From: Chloroflexota bacterium
GTDB lineage: Bacteria; Chloroflexota; Limnocylindria; Limnocylindrales; CSP1-4
NCBI GenBank assembly: GCA_005883615.1
Contig: VBEC01000025.1
Location: 1 to 60,973 of the forward strand
DNA: 60,973 bases
Reading direction: 5' to 3'
The notes below the pieces were generated by a model. That model was not told the DNA's origin. It made no database searches and saw only the letters and a list, made by a program, of their open reading frames with translations. Of this stretch, positions 42,030 through 49,808 are shown in pieces (the stretch's first letter is position 1; each line of letters starts with the position of its first letter). Position numbers and translations under genes: made by a program.

Positions 42030-42784
42030 CGGGGCGCGCGGCCGGTCCAGCGCGCAACTGCCACCAGGGTCACGATCCCGACGAAGAAGGCCAGGAAGCC
42101 CTCTGCCACCGGGCCGACCTCCGCCACCGGCAGGCCGCCGGGGTGAGGCGGGTGGTGCAGCTCCTCGACATACGCTGCGAGGTCGTCCAGCTGCTGGCGG
42201 TCGAAAGCGAACGCCGGCATCGGGCCCGGTCCCACGACCGTGGCCTCCGCCACCGTCCGCGGATCGGCCAGGTCGAGGCCCGGAGCGACGAACCCTCCGC
42301 CAACGGTCCCGCCGGCGCCCGTCGCCCCGTGGCATGCCGCGCAGTTGGCGATGTAGATCTGCCGGCCTCGGGCGAGATCACCGACAGAGGCGACGACGTC
42401 CGGGATGGCAGGCCCATTGCCGAGCGAGGCGACGAACGCGACCAGGGCCTCGATCTGCGCCTCGTCATAGGCGGGCGGCTGCCGCACCTCCGGCAGGCTC
42501 GGTGCCGCCAGGGGCATGCGACCGGTGCGAAGCTCGAAGTCGGCGCCCGCCGCGCCGGCGTCGACGATCGAGGGTCCGTTGGGCGTGCCCTGACCGGCGG
42601 ATCCGTGGCAGCTCGCGCAGCCCTGCAGGTACAGAGCACGGCCCGTGTCCAGCGAAGCGACCTGGTTGACCTGACCCGCGCCCGCGACCAGCGTCGCCGG
42701 ACCCACGATGAGCGCCCACGCCCCTACCGTAGCGGCAATCAGCACAAGCGCCCCGTACGGGCGCAGCCCAACCGCTGCTAGCAT
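42026..42784 (-). CDS. qcrC: Diheme cytochrome c of the bcc complex (QcrC type)
   Basis: 252 residues from ATG 42784 with GGAGGGG upstream. An N-terminal span, two c-type heme sites CASCH (56-60) and CAACH (148-152), and a C-terminal span (FLAFFVGIVTLVAVARW) define a membrane-bound diheme QcrC. In actinobacteria this subunit carries electrons directly to the aa3 oxidase in a supercomplex, replacing soluble cytochrome c. First gene of the respiratory operon. Confidence 0.94.
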   Translation of the reverse strand: MLAAVGLRPYGALVLIAATVGAWALIVGPATLVAGAGQVNQVASLDTGRALYLQGCASCHGSAGQGTPNGPSIVDAGAAGADFELRTGRMPLAAPSLPEVRQPPAYDEAQIEALVAFVASLGNGPAIPDVVASVGDLARGRQIYIANCAACHGATGAGGTVGGGFVAPGLDLADPRTVAEATVVGPGPMPAFAFDRQQLDDLAAYVEELHHPPHPGGLPVAEVGPVAEGFLAFFVGIVTLVAVARWTGRAPR

Positions 42785-42864
42785 CGACCGCGGCCCCTCC
42801 GGCCGTCGCTGCCCACCGGGCCAATTCACTGCCCAAGCTCCCCGTCGCGAGGCCCCCACCAGGC

Positions 42865-43221
42865 GTGGTGCATTACACCTTCGCTGCATTCAGCGCGGTC
42901 GCCGTCGCAGGTGCGCTGGCGCTGTCCGGTATCGGGTCGCTGACCGGGCGCTCTCCCCAGCCATGGCTGGATCGGCTGATCCTGACCCAGCTCGTTCTGG
43001 TCGTGTGCGCGGTGGTCACGGGCGTCCTGGGACCTCTGGGCGGCCGCTGGCCGGGCGATCCTCTGCACTTCCTGTACGCCGCGCTTGCGTTGGCGATCCT
43101 TCCGTTCGCCCGTTACCTGGGCCGGGGATCCGATCACGCTACCGTCCGCTGGGTCCTGGTCGGCGGCGTCGTCCAGATCGGCCTCCTCGTCCGGCTTTGG
43201 ATGACCGGGGGAACGGGCTGA
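42865..43221 (+). CDS. Four-span membrane protein of unknown function
   Basis: 118 residues from GTG 42865 (GTG 42868 is also possible). Hydrophobic segments: FAAFSAVAVAGALALSGIG, LILTQLVLVVCAVVTGVL, LHFLYAALALAILPFARYL and VLVGGVVQIGLLVRLWM. It is divergent from the respiratory operon and shares its 80-bp promoter region. The size and LHFLYA segment resemble small membrane proteins seen near oxidases, but no family is firmly recognised. Confidence 0.65.
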   Translation: MVHYTFAAFSAVAVAGALALSGIGSLTGRSPQPWLDRLILTQLVLVVCAVVTGVLGPLGGRWPGDPLHFLYAALALAILPFARYLGRGSDHATVRWVLVGGVVQIGLLVRLWMTGGTG

Positions 43222-43240
43222 CGGTCCCCCGCTGACCGTC
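43220..43240. terminator. Stem-loop between convergent genes
   Basis: GACGGTC (43220-43226) pairs with GACCGTC (43234-43240) around a 7-nt loop CCCCGCT, beginning inside the stop codon of the + strand gene. Confidence 0.5.
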
Positions 43241-43271
43241 CACGCTGCCGCCCGACCGCCCCGCCGAATGG

Positions 43272-44549
43272 TCAGGGCCGCTGGCCCGCCGGGAAGAACC
43301 GCGGCAGATTTGCCCGGTTAGCCTCCAACAGTTCTGCCAGAAGCTTCTCGGCGTCCGCGTACTGGCCCACGAGAGGATTGGCCAGCAGGGCTCGCAGGGC
43401 GACCGTCCGGTCACCGGTCGTGGCGGCCTGAACCGCGAGCTCCTCGTACGCCTTGGCCTCCTGGACCAGCCCGCGAAGCTCTGGGGCCAGGGGCGCAAAG
43501 GAGAGTGGCGTCGCGCCGTCGCGATCGACCCGCGCCGGTACCTCGACCACCGCGTTCGCGGGAAGGTCAGGCAGGGCGCCGTTGTTTCGGACGTTGGCGA
43601 CCTGGATGTCGCCTGTCCCGGCATGCAACGAGGCGATGAGCTGTGCCGCCGCTTCGCTGTAGAAGGCTCCGCCACGCTGCTCGAGAAGCTTGGGCTTCTC
43701 CGCCAGGTTGGGGTCGCGGTACAAGTCGAGCAGCTGTTGCTCGATGGCCATCACGTCCTCGGCGCGTGACGTTCGCTTCTCGGAGAGGATCTGGCGTGTC
43801 TGATAGTAGTAGTGCAGGTAGTAGGACGGAACGGCGCGAAGGGCTCGGATCAGCCCGACCGGCATCGACACCATGTCGGCCAGCAGCTGGACATCTCCGT
43901 CCAGGAGCTCCGGCAAGCGGTCGACGCCGTTGACCCTGATCGCACGCACCCAGGTCAGGTGATTGAGGCCAACGTGTTCGAGCTGGACCCGCTCGGGCTC
44001 CACGCCGAAGTGGGCCGCGAATCGGCGCTGGAAGCCGATCGCCACGTTGCAGAGCCCGACCGCCCGATGCTCCTCGTCCAGAAGCGCCTGCGTGACGATC
44101 CCGACCGGGTTGGTGAAGTTGACGATCCATGCAGCCCTCGCGCCCCTGCGACCGACGAGCTCGGCCAGTTCGAGCACCACGGGCACCGTGCGAAGAGCCT
44201 TGGCGAAGCCACCCGCGCCGGTCGTCTCCTGCCCGACGTAGCCGAACCGCGGCGGAAGCGTCTCATCGAGGAACCGCGCCGCCTGTCCGCCGACGCGCAG
44301 TTGGACCACCACGAAATCGGCGCCGTCGATGGCAGCCTCGCGATCGAGAGTCATGGTCAGGCGACCCGGCCAGCCGCGTTTTGCCAGGATCCTGCCCGCC
44401 AGGCCGCCCACGACCTCAAGGCGCTCACGGTCGATGTCGAGCAGGGCAAGCTCGTCCACCGGCAGCCGGTCCTGGCGCGTGATGAAGCCCTCAACCAGCT
44501 CGGGCGTGTAGGTGCTACCGCCGCCCACCACGGCGATCTTCAGACCCAT
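43272..44549 (-). CDS. Family 4 glycoside hydrolase (6-phospho-beta-glucosidase-like)
   Basis: 425 residues from ATG 44549 with GGGAGG just upstream. The NAD-binding turn is IAVVGGGSTYTPELV. VQLRVGGQAARFLDE, GQETTGAGGFAKALRTVP and NFTNPVGIVTQALL are conserved GH4 segments. The metal ligands correspond to Cys167 in LCNVAIG and His197 in GLNH. GH4 enzymes hydrolyse glycosides through NAD-dependent oxidation at C3 and need Mn2+ and reducing conditions. Phospho-sugar specificity is uncertain: with an ABC importer and no PTS nearby, a non-phosphorylated substrate is possible. Divergent from the GntR regulator. Confidence 0.92.
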   Translation of the reverse strand: MGLKIAVVGGGSTYTPELVEGFITRQDRLPVDELALLDIDRERLEVVGGLAGRILAKRGWPGRLTMTLDREAAIDGADFVVVQLRVGGQAARFLDETLPPRFGYVGQETTGAGGFAKALRTVPVVLELAELVGRRGARAAWIVNFTNPVGIVTQALLDEEHRAVGLCNVAIGFQRRFAAHFGVEPERVQLEHVGLNHLTWVRAIRVNGVDRLPELLDGDVQLLADMVSMPVGLIRALRAVPSYYLHYYYQTRQILSEKRTSRAEDVMAIEQQLLDLYRDPNLAEKPKLLEQRGGAFYSEAAAQLIASLHAGTGDIQVANVRNNGALPDLPANAVVEVPARVDRDGATPLSFAPLAPELRGLVQEAKAYEELAVQAATTGDRTVALRALLANPLVGQYADAEKLLAELLEANRANLPRFFPAGQRP

Positions 44550-44564
44550 GCCTCCCTCTCCCTC

Positions 44565-44594
44565 TTGACAAGCGGCAGGCGCCTCGGCGAGGAT
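44565..44594 (+). promoter_or_regulatory. Candidate promoter for the GntR gene
   Basis: TTGACA at 44565-44570 is a perfect -35 element. GAGGAT at 44589-44594 is an 18-bp-spaced, weak -10 match. The 20-bp palindrome begins 12 bases further on, where a repressor would block the start of transcription. Confidence 0.4.
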
Positions 44595-44606
44595 TTCGCT
44601 GAGAAG

Positions 44607-44626
44607 TGCTGATAACGTTATCAGCA
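44607..44626. promoter_or_regulatory. Perfect 20-bp palindromic operator
   Basis: TGCTGATAACGTTATCAGCA is completely self-complementary and lies between the divergent GH4 and GntR genes (57 and 68 bp from the two starts). It is AT-rich against a GC-rich background. The adjacent GntR/HutC-type regulator is the obvious candidate to bind it; the central CG also fits LacI-family operators. Confidence 0.8.
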
Positions 44627-44694
44627 ATTTCGCCACCGCAACCGTCGCAGTTCCGCAGTCCGGGCGCCCAAATCCGCCACCAGGTCTCCCGCCC

Positions 44695-45489
44695 ATGGCG
44701 CGTTTCCAGATAGCACCGGGCCCGGTGCCGCTGCACCATCAGGTCTACCAGGACCTTCGAGCTGCGCTCGACGATCGGGAATGGGCCGCGGGCGACCGGC
44801 TCCCCACCGAGCGCGAACTGGCGCGACGCTACGGCTGCAGCCTCATCACCGTTCGGCGTGCGCTCGATGAGCTGCGGCGAGAGCACCGGCTCACGCGCAC
44901 CCAGGGTCGGGGCACGTTCGTGAGCCAGCCGGCGATCGAACGCGATCTGCTCGGCTCGGCCAGCTTCAACGAAGAGATGACGGCCGCCGGCCTGGAACCG
45001 GAGACACGCACCGTCACCGCCCGCAAGGAGCCAGCCTCCGAGCGGGTGGCCCAGGCGCTCGGCCTCCGGCTGGGTGCCCCGACGATCTACCTCGAACGCC
45101 TGCGGATCGCCAGCAGCGAGCCCCTGCTCCTCGAGCAGGCGCACCTGCCGGGCGTCCGCCTGCGCGGCCTGCTCGAGCACGACCTCGAGGCAAATTCGCT
45201 GTACGAGATCCTGGCCAGCCGCTACGGCGCCCAGGTCGTTCGTACCCGCGAGACGATCGAACCGGTGCTGTTGCCTCCGCGCGAGGGGCGCCTCCTTGGC
45301 CACGTTCAGAGTCGCCTCGCCCTCCTCCTCGTCGGTGTCGCCTTCACGGCGAGCGACGAGCCGATCGAGTACAGCGAGACATTCGTCCGAAGCGACAGGA
45401 CGAAGTTTCGGATCGACACCACACCCGTTCGCGACGGTTCAAGCCTTCACCAACTGCAATTCACCGATGCGGCATCGGGCCGGAGCTGA
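44695..45489 (+). CDS. GntR family transcriptional regulator, HutC subfamily
   Basis: 264 residues. The N-terminal winged helix is LHHQVYQDLRAALDDREWAA, DRLPTERELARRYGCSLITV, RRALDELRREH and GRGTFVS. A UTRA (chorismate lyase-like) ligand domain follows (SFNEEMTAAGLEPETR, YLERLRIASSEPLLLEQAHL, SLYEILASRYG, YSETFVRSDRTKF). This is the NagR/DasR/YvoA-type family that often senses amino-sugar phosphates. It is the first gene before the sugar ABC genes (54-bp gap) and faces the GH4 gene across a perfect palindrome. Confidence 0.93.
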   Translation: MARFQIAPGPVPLHHQVYQDLRAALDDREWAAGDRLPTERELARRYGCSLITVRRALDELRREHRLTRTQGRGTFVSQPAIERDLLGSASFNEEMTAAGLEPETRTVTARKEPASERVAQALGLRLGAPTIYLERLRIASSEPLLLEQAHLPGVRLRGLLEHDLEANSLYEILASRYGAQVVRTRETIEPVLLPPREGRLLGHVQSRLALLLVGVAFTASDEPIEYSETFVRSDRTKFRIDTTPVRDGSSLHQLQFTDAASGRS

Positions 45490-45543
45490 GGCCAGCCGCA
45501 GGCGTCTTCGGAAGGATCGGTCAGACCGAGCAAGGAGGAGGAC

Positions 45544-47034
45544 ATGAAACGATCCACGCGGTGGATGACCCTGGTGGTCGTCTTCGCGCTGGTGTTCGGT
45601 GCGTGCGGCAGCAAAGCCTCGCCCTCGCCGTCAGCAGCCGCGCCATCAACCGAGGTATCGCCTTCGCCGGAGCCCTCGCAGACCCCGGTGCCCTCTCCGG
45701 TCTTCACCGGTCCCCCGGTAACCCTGAAGTGGTTCTGCTGTCTGGGTGGCGGCGACGACCCGAGCACCGACAAGGTGTTCAAGCAGGTGATCAAGGACTT
45801 CAACGCGTCCCAGACGCACATCAAGCTCGTCTACGATCACACCGCCTATAGCGGCGCTCGTGCCCAGTTCTCGACCGAGCTGGCTTCCGGCAATCCGCCC
45901 GATTTCGTCGGCCCCCTGGGGGTCGGCGGGGCCAACGCGTTCGAGGGCCAGTGGCTGGATCTCAATCCTTACATCCAGAAGGAACACGTCGACCTGAGCG
46001 GGTACGACCAGGGCGTCCTCGACCTTTACAAGGCCGGCGGCGGAGAGCAGTTCGGGATTCCCTTCGCCATCTACCCCTCCGAGCTGTACTACCAGCCCGA
46101 CATGTTCGACGAAGCGGGGCTCGAGTACCCGCCCGCGAAGTACGGCGAGCAGTACAAGATGCCCGACGGCTCGATGGTCGACTGGAACTACGACACGGTT
46201 CGCCAGATAGCGATGAAGCTGACCGTGGACAAAGCCGGCAAGGACGCGACGGAAGCGGGTTTCGATCCCAAGCACATCGTCCAGTACGGATTCGAGCCAC
46301 AGCGCGATGACCTCCGAACCGACGGCGCCCAGTTCTTCGGCGCCGGAAAGCTCGTTGGCGACGACGGTAAGACCGTGCAGATCCCGGATCCATGGGTCGC
46401 CGCCTGGAAGTGGGTCTACGACGGTACGTGGAAGGACCACTTCATCGAAACCAACTCCGTCTACCAGAGCCCCGAGTTCAATGGTGGCTACTCAACCTTC
46501 AACTCGGGCAAGGTTGCGATGAACGCGAATTTCCTCTGGAACCTGTGCTGCATCACCGATGCCGGCTCCAACTGGCAGATCGCGGCACTGCCGTCCTACA
46601 ACGGCAAGGTGACCGTGCCGATGAACGCCGACACCTTCCGGATCACGAAAGGAACCAAACACCCGGACGAGGCCTGGTACGTCCTCAAGTACATGATCAT
46701 GGGCCCGGCGCACACGAAGCTGCTCAACTCGATCTCGGGCTTTCCCGCGCTCAAGGCAGAGCAGGCCGGCTTCTTCAGTCAGCTCGAGCAGCAAAAGACC
46801 GACAAGGGCAAGCCCGTCTATCCGAAAGGGCTGAATTTCAGCATCGTCACCGACGGCATCCAGTACGCAGATATCAATCCCAACAGCGAGAACGCGATGC
46901 CGAAGTACAACAAGTCGCTGGACACGCTCACGAAGTACCTGACACGCTGGACGTCGACCGGCGGGCTGAACATGGATTCGGAGATCACCAAGCTCAAGAC
47001 AGAGCTCCAGGCCGTCTGGAACGCATCGTCCTAG
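45544..47034 (+). CDS. ABC sugar transporter substrate-binding lipoprotein
   Basis: 496 residues, ATG with AGGAGGAGG upstream. Lipoprotein signal MKRSTRWMTL..., lipobox VFGAC (Cys21), then a Ser/Pro/Ala linker. The mature domain begins VTLKWFCCLGGGDDPSTDK and has KVFKQVIKDFNASQTHIKLV, FVGPLGVGGANAFEG and GYSTFNSGKVAMNANFLWN, a family 1 extracellular binding protein. Delivers an oligosaccharide to the permeases downstream. Only distantly similar to the binding protein at 2119, so the two operons probably take different ligands. Confidence 0.92.
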   Translation: MKRSTRWMTLVVVFALVFGACGSKASPSPSAAAPSTEVSPSPEPSQTPVPSPVFTGPPVTLKWFCCLGGGDDPSTDKVFKQVIKDFNASQTHIKLVYDHTAYSGARAQFSTELASGNPPDFVGPLGVGGANAFEGQWLDLNPYIQKEHVDLSGYDQGVLDLYKAGGGEQFGIPFAIYPSELYYQPDMFDEAGLEYPPAKYGEQYKMPDGSMVDWNYDTVRQIAMKLTVDKAGKDATEAGFDPKHIVQYGFEPQRDDLRTDGAQFFGAGKLVGDDGKTVQIPDPWVAAWKWVYDGTWKDHFIETNSVYQSPEFNGGYSTFNSGKVAMNANFLWNLCCITDAGSNWQIAALPSYNGKVTVPMNADTFRITKGTKHPDEAWYVLKYMIMGPAHTKLLNSISGFPALKAEQAGFFSQLEQQKTDKGKPVYPKGLNFSIVTDGIQYADINPNSENAMPKYNKSLDTLTKYLTRWTSTGGLNMDSEITKLKTELQAVWNASS

Positions 47035-47050
47035 CAGCCCTCGCCCTGTG

Positions 47051-47080
47051 GTCCCGGTTCGGGCGGCATCCGACCGGGAC
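47051..47080 (+). promoter_or_regulatory. Intercistronic stem-loop between binding-protein and permease genes
   Basis: GTCCCGGT (47051-47058) pairs with ACCGGGAC (47073-47080); inside, CGG pairs with CCG after one bulged T, leaving a 7-nt loop. It lies 16 bp after the binding-protein stop and 20 bp before the permease ATG. Same position and role as the hairpin at 3539-3569. Confidence 0.7.
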
Positions 47081-47100
47081 TTCCGGGGCCAGGAGGTGAG

Positions 47101-48051
47101 ATGACGGCATCAGCGGTCGCCAGGGCGGCCCCGCATCGGCGCTTCGGCCTTTCCCGGCTGGCATGGCGAGAGGCCCGCTGGGCTTATGTCTTCCTGGCGC
47201 CGTGGATCATTGGGTTCCTGGCGTTCACGCTGATCCCGATGATCGCGACGTTCATCTTCACCCTCACGAACATCAACCTGAACCAGGCGGAGCCGCTGCG
47301 ATTCGTCGGCCTGGACAACTACGCCCGGCTCCTCGGCGATCAGCAGACTTGGGAATCGTTCACCGTCACGCTCAAGTTCGCGGCCGTTGCGCTACCGGTT
47401 GCCGTGATCCTCCCGTTCATGGTCGCCCTGCTCCTGAGCAGCCGCTACCTCAGGTTCGCGGGAGCGTTCAGAGTTCTGTTCTTCCTCCCTTATGTGGTTC
47501 CATTCGTGGCAGGCGTGCTCATCTGGCTGTCGATGCTCAATGGCGACAGCGGCTGGCTGAACCTGTTCCTGCAGGCCATCGGGGTATCCAACCCGCCAAA
47601 CTGGCTGCAGGATCCGAACTTCGTATATGCGGGCCTGGTGCTCGTCGGGATTTGGGGCATCGGGGGCGGAGTCATCGTCTATCTGGCCGGCCTGAAGGGC
47701 GTCCCGACGGAGCTCTACGACGCCGCGCGGATCGACGGCGCCGGCTGGTGGGCGAGCCTACGCCACGTGACGATTCCGATGATCTCCCCTGTCATCTTCT
47801 ACACGCTCATCCTCGGGATCGTCGACCTGCTGCAGTACTTCCTCGTCCCGCTCGTTCTCTACCAGGGAACCGGCGAGCCGGGTGGCACCACGAACTTCCT
47901 CAACCTGTACATATACAAGAGCTTTTTCAACTACCAGGACATGTCCTACGGCGCGACGCTGGCATGGTTCCTGTTCGGGGTCACGCTGGCGATCACGCTC
48001 GTCCTCTTTGGGACCGCACGTCGCTGGGTCTACTACGCAGGCGAGCGGTAA
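47101..48051 (+). CDS. Sugar ABC transporter permease, MalF type
   Basis: 316 residues, ATG with AGGAGGTGAG upstream. First span YVFLAPWIIGFLAFTLIPMI, then LRFVGLDNYARLLGDQQTW, a typical CUT1 permease opening. EAA loop: TELYDAARIDGAGWWASLR. Partner of the next permease (3-bp gap). No ATPase in the operon. Confidence 0.92.
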   Translation: MTASAVARAAPHRRFGLSRLAWREARWAYVFLAPWIIGFLAFTLIPMIATFIFTLTNINLNQAEPLRFVGLDNYARLLGDQQTWESFTVTLKFAAVALPVAVILPFMVALLLSSRYLRFAGAFRVLFFLPYVVPFVAGVLIWLSMLNGDSGWLNLFLQAIGVSNPPNWLQDPNFVYAGLVLVGIWGIGGGVIVYLAGLKGVPTELYDAARIDGAGWWASLRHVTIPMISPVIFYTLILGIVDLLQYFLVPLVLYQGTGEPGGTTNFLNLYIYKSFFNYQDMSYGATLAWFLFGVTLAITLVLFGTARRWVYYAGER

Positions 48052-48054
48052 GAC

Positions 48055-49185
48055 ATGGCGGCACCCAACCGAAGCGCTGATGCCAGCCGCCTGACGGTTG
48101 GCGAGCCCGGTCTGCTGGCCCGGCTCAGGGGGCAGTCACGCCCGAGGGTGCGGCCAAAGGCAGTCAGGAATGCCGGCCGCTCGTTCGCGATGACCTTCGT
48201 CGCAGTGGTTGCGTTGGCCGCCTTCCTGTCGCCTCTGCTGCGGTCGGCCACCATGTCGTTGAAGAGCCCGGAACAGATCGCCGATGTGAACTCGCCGCTG
48301 TATCCAGCGAGCGCGGCGACCTTGACCTATGAGGGGCGCGACTACGACGTCTACCAGGTGCCGATCGCCGGGACCACCCGTGACCTGGCCCTAATCAAGA
48401 AGGGCCGTACGTCGAGCCAGTTCGCCGATCCGTCCGACGTGGCCGCCCCGCTGATCACCTGGGAGGGCGCCTGGCGCACACTGCAGCCGGCCTACAAGTT
48501 CGACCCCCACCCCGAGAACTTCTCCAACGTCTGGGACCAGATCGACTATCCGACCTTGCTCCGCAACACCATCCTGATCGCCCTCATCGGCACGATCGGG
48601 ACGGTGCTTTCTTGCACGTTGGTCGCGTACGGATTCGCCCGGTTCCGCTTCCCAGGTCGGAACGTGCTCTTTCTCCTGGTGATCGCAACGATCTTCCTGC
48701 CCGGCGCCGTGACCATCATCCCGACCTACACGATCTTCAACAAGATCGGCTGGGTGGGGACGTGGTTGCCGCTCCTCGTGCCGGCCTTTTTCGCCAATGC
48801 GTACGACGTGTTCTTGCTGCGGCAATACCTCCTCACGATCCCTCGGGAGATGGACGAGGCCGCGTCGATCGATGGCGCTGGACCGTTCCGGACGCTGGTT
48901 TCCGTCATCCTGCCGCAGGCCTGGCCGGTCGTGATCGCAGTCGCGATCTTCCACCTCGTGTACTCGTGGAACGACTTCTTCCAGCCGCTGATCTACCTCT
49001 CGTCGACGCCCGACCTTCAGACGGTGGCGGTCGGCCTCGCACGCTTCAGCGGCGCGCGGGTAGCTTCCGATCCGGGCCTCATCCAGGCGGGAACCCTCAT
49101 GACACTAGCGATCCCCGTCCTGCTGTTCCTTGTCTTCCAGCGCTTCTTCGTGCGCGGCATCGTCATCACGGCAGTCGAGAAGTAG
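48055..49185 (+). CDS. Sugar ABC transporter permease, MalG type, with large external loop
   Basis: 376 residues, about 90 more than usual. After span 1 (FVAVVALAAFLSPLLRSATM) comes SLKSPEQIADVNSPLYP. A hydrophilic insert of about 90 residues follows (TLTYEGRDYDVYQVPIAG, WEGAWRTLQPAYKFDPHPEN) before the standard five-span core. EAA loop: REMDEAASIDGAGPFRTLV. The insert should face outside and could contact the binding protein. Otherwise a standard CUT1 permease ending RFFVRGIVITAVEK. Confidence 0.9.
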   Translation: MAAPNRSADASRLTVGEPGLLARLRGQSRPRVRPKAVRNAGRSFAMTFVAVVALAAFLSPLLRSATMSLKSPEQIADVNSPLYPASAATLTYEGRDYDVYQVPIAGTTRDLALIKKGRTSSQFADPSDVAAPLITWEGAWRTLQPAYKFDPHPENFSNVWDQIDYPTLLRNTILIALIGTIGTVLSCTLVAYGFARFRFPGRNVLFLLVIATIFLPGAVTIIPTYTIFNKIGWVGTWLPLLVPAFFANAYDVFLLRQYLLTIPREMDEAASIDGAGPFRTLVSVILPQAWPVVIAVAIFHLVYSWNDFFQPLIYLSSTPDLQTVAVGLARFSGARVASDPGLIQAGTLMTLAIPVLLFLVFQRFFVRGIVITAVEK

Positions 49186-49202
49186 ACGGCTTTCGGGTTG
49201 CC

Positions 49203-49808
49203 TTGACGTTCGATGCCGAGCACCCGGACCGTCCTAACGAGCCGGGCGTCCAGGAACGGCTGCTGGAGCTCCTGGCTCGCGAACGTATCCCGGCGACGTT
49301 CTTCCTGCAGGGCCGCTGGGTCGAGGCATACCCGCAGACCGCGGGGCTGGTCGTGCAGGCGGGGCACCTGATCGGCAGCCACTCCTTCTACCACGCCCGG
49401 ATGCCACTCTTTTCCGACGACGGCTTCGACGAGGACGTCCGCAGCGCCGAGCGTGCCCTGGTCGAAATCGTGGGGGTCGACCCGCGGCCGTGGTTCCGCT
49501 GCCCGTTCGGAGAAGGTGCCGACGATCCCCGGGTCCTGGCGCGGCTGGATGCCCTCGGGTATCGGAACATCCATTGGAACGTCGGACCCGACGACTGGGA
49601 TCCCGCCCGAACGCCGCGTCAGGTGGAAGACACGGTCGTGGAGGAAGCCCTGGCCAAGGGGGATGGCGCGGTGGTGCTGCTCCACACGTGGCCGTCCAAC
49701 ATGATCGCCGCGCTACCGGGACTCCTTGCCCGCCTCAGCGACGGCGGTGCGCACTTCGTCCGGCTCGATCAGCTGCCGGCGTTCGAGGGGTCGGCCGGCC
49801 GTGGCTGA
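49203..49808 (+). CDS. Polysaccharide deacetylase, CE4/NodB family
   Basis: 201 residues if it starts at TTG 49203; no ATG or GTG lies in frame between the permease stop and the first conserved motif, so the start is uncertain. NodB motifs: TFDAEHPD (Asp), SHSFYHARM (two metal His), WFRCPFGEG (Arg/Pro motif) and LLHTW (His). CE4 enzymes remove N-acetyl groups from chitin oligomers, peptidoglycan or related sugars. No signal peptide is encoded in the supported region, so it probably acts inside the cell on imported oligosaccharide. It overlaps the kinase gene by 8 bases. Confidence 0.82.
   Translation: MTFDAEHPDRPNEPGVQERLLELLARERIPATFFLQGRWVEAYPQTAGLVVQAGHLIGSHSFYHARMPLFSDDGFDEDVRSAERALVEIVGVDPRPWFRCPFGEGADDPRVLARLDALGYRNIHWNVGPDDWDPARTPRQVEDTVVEEALAKGDGAVVLLHTWPSNMIAALPGLLARLSDGGAHFVRLDQLPAFEGSAGRG

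Noticed and set aside
48612..49202. Extension of the CE4 deacetylase frame upstream through the permease gene
   Set aside because: The translation is low-complexity and the permease in the other frame is clearly the real gene there.
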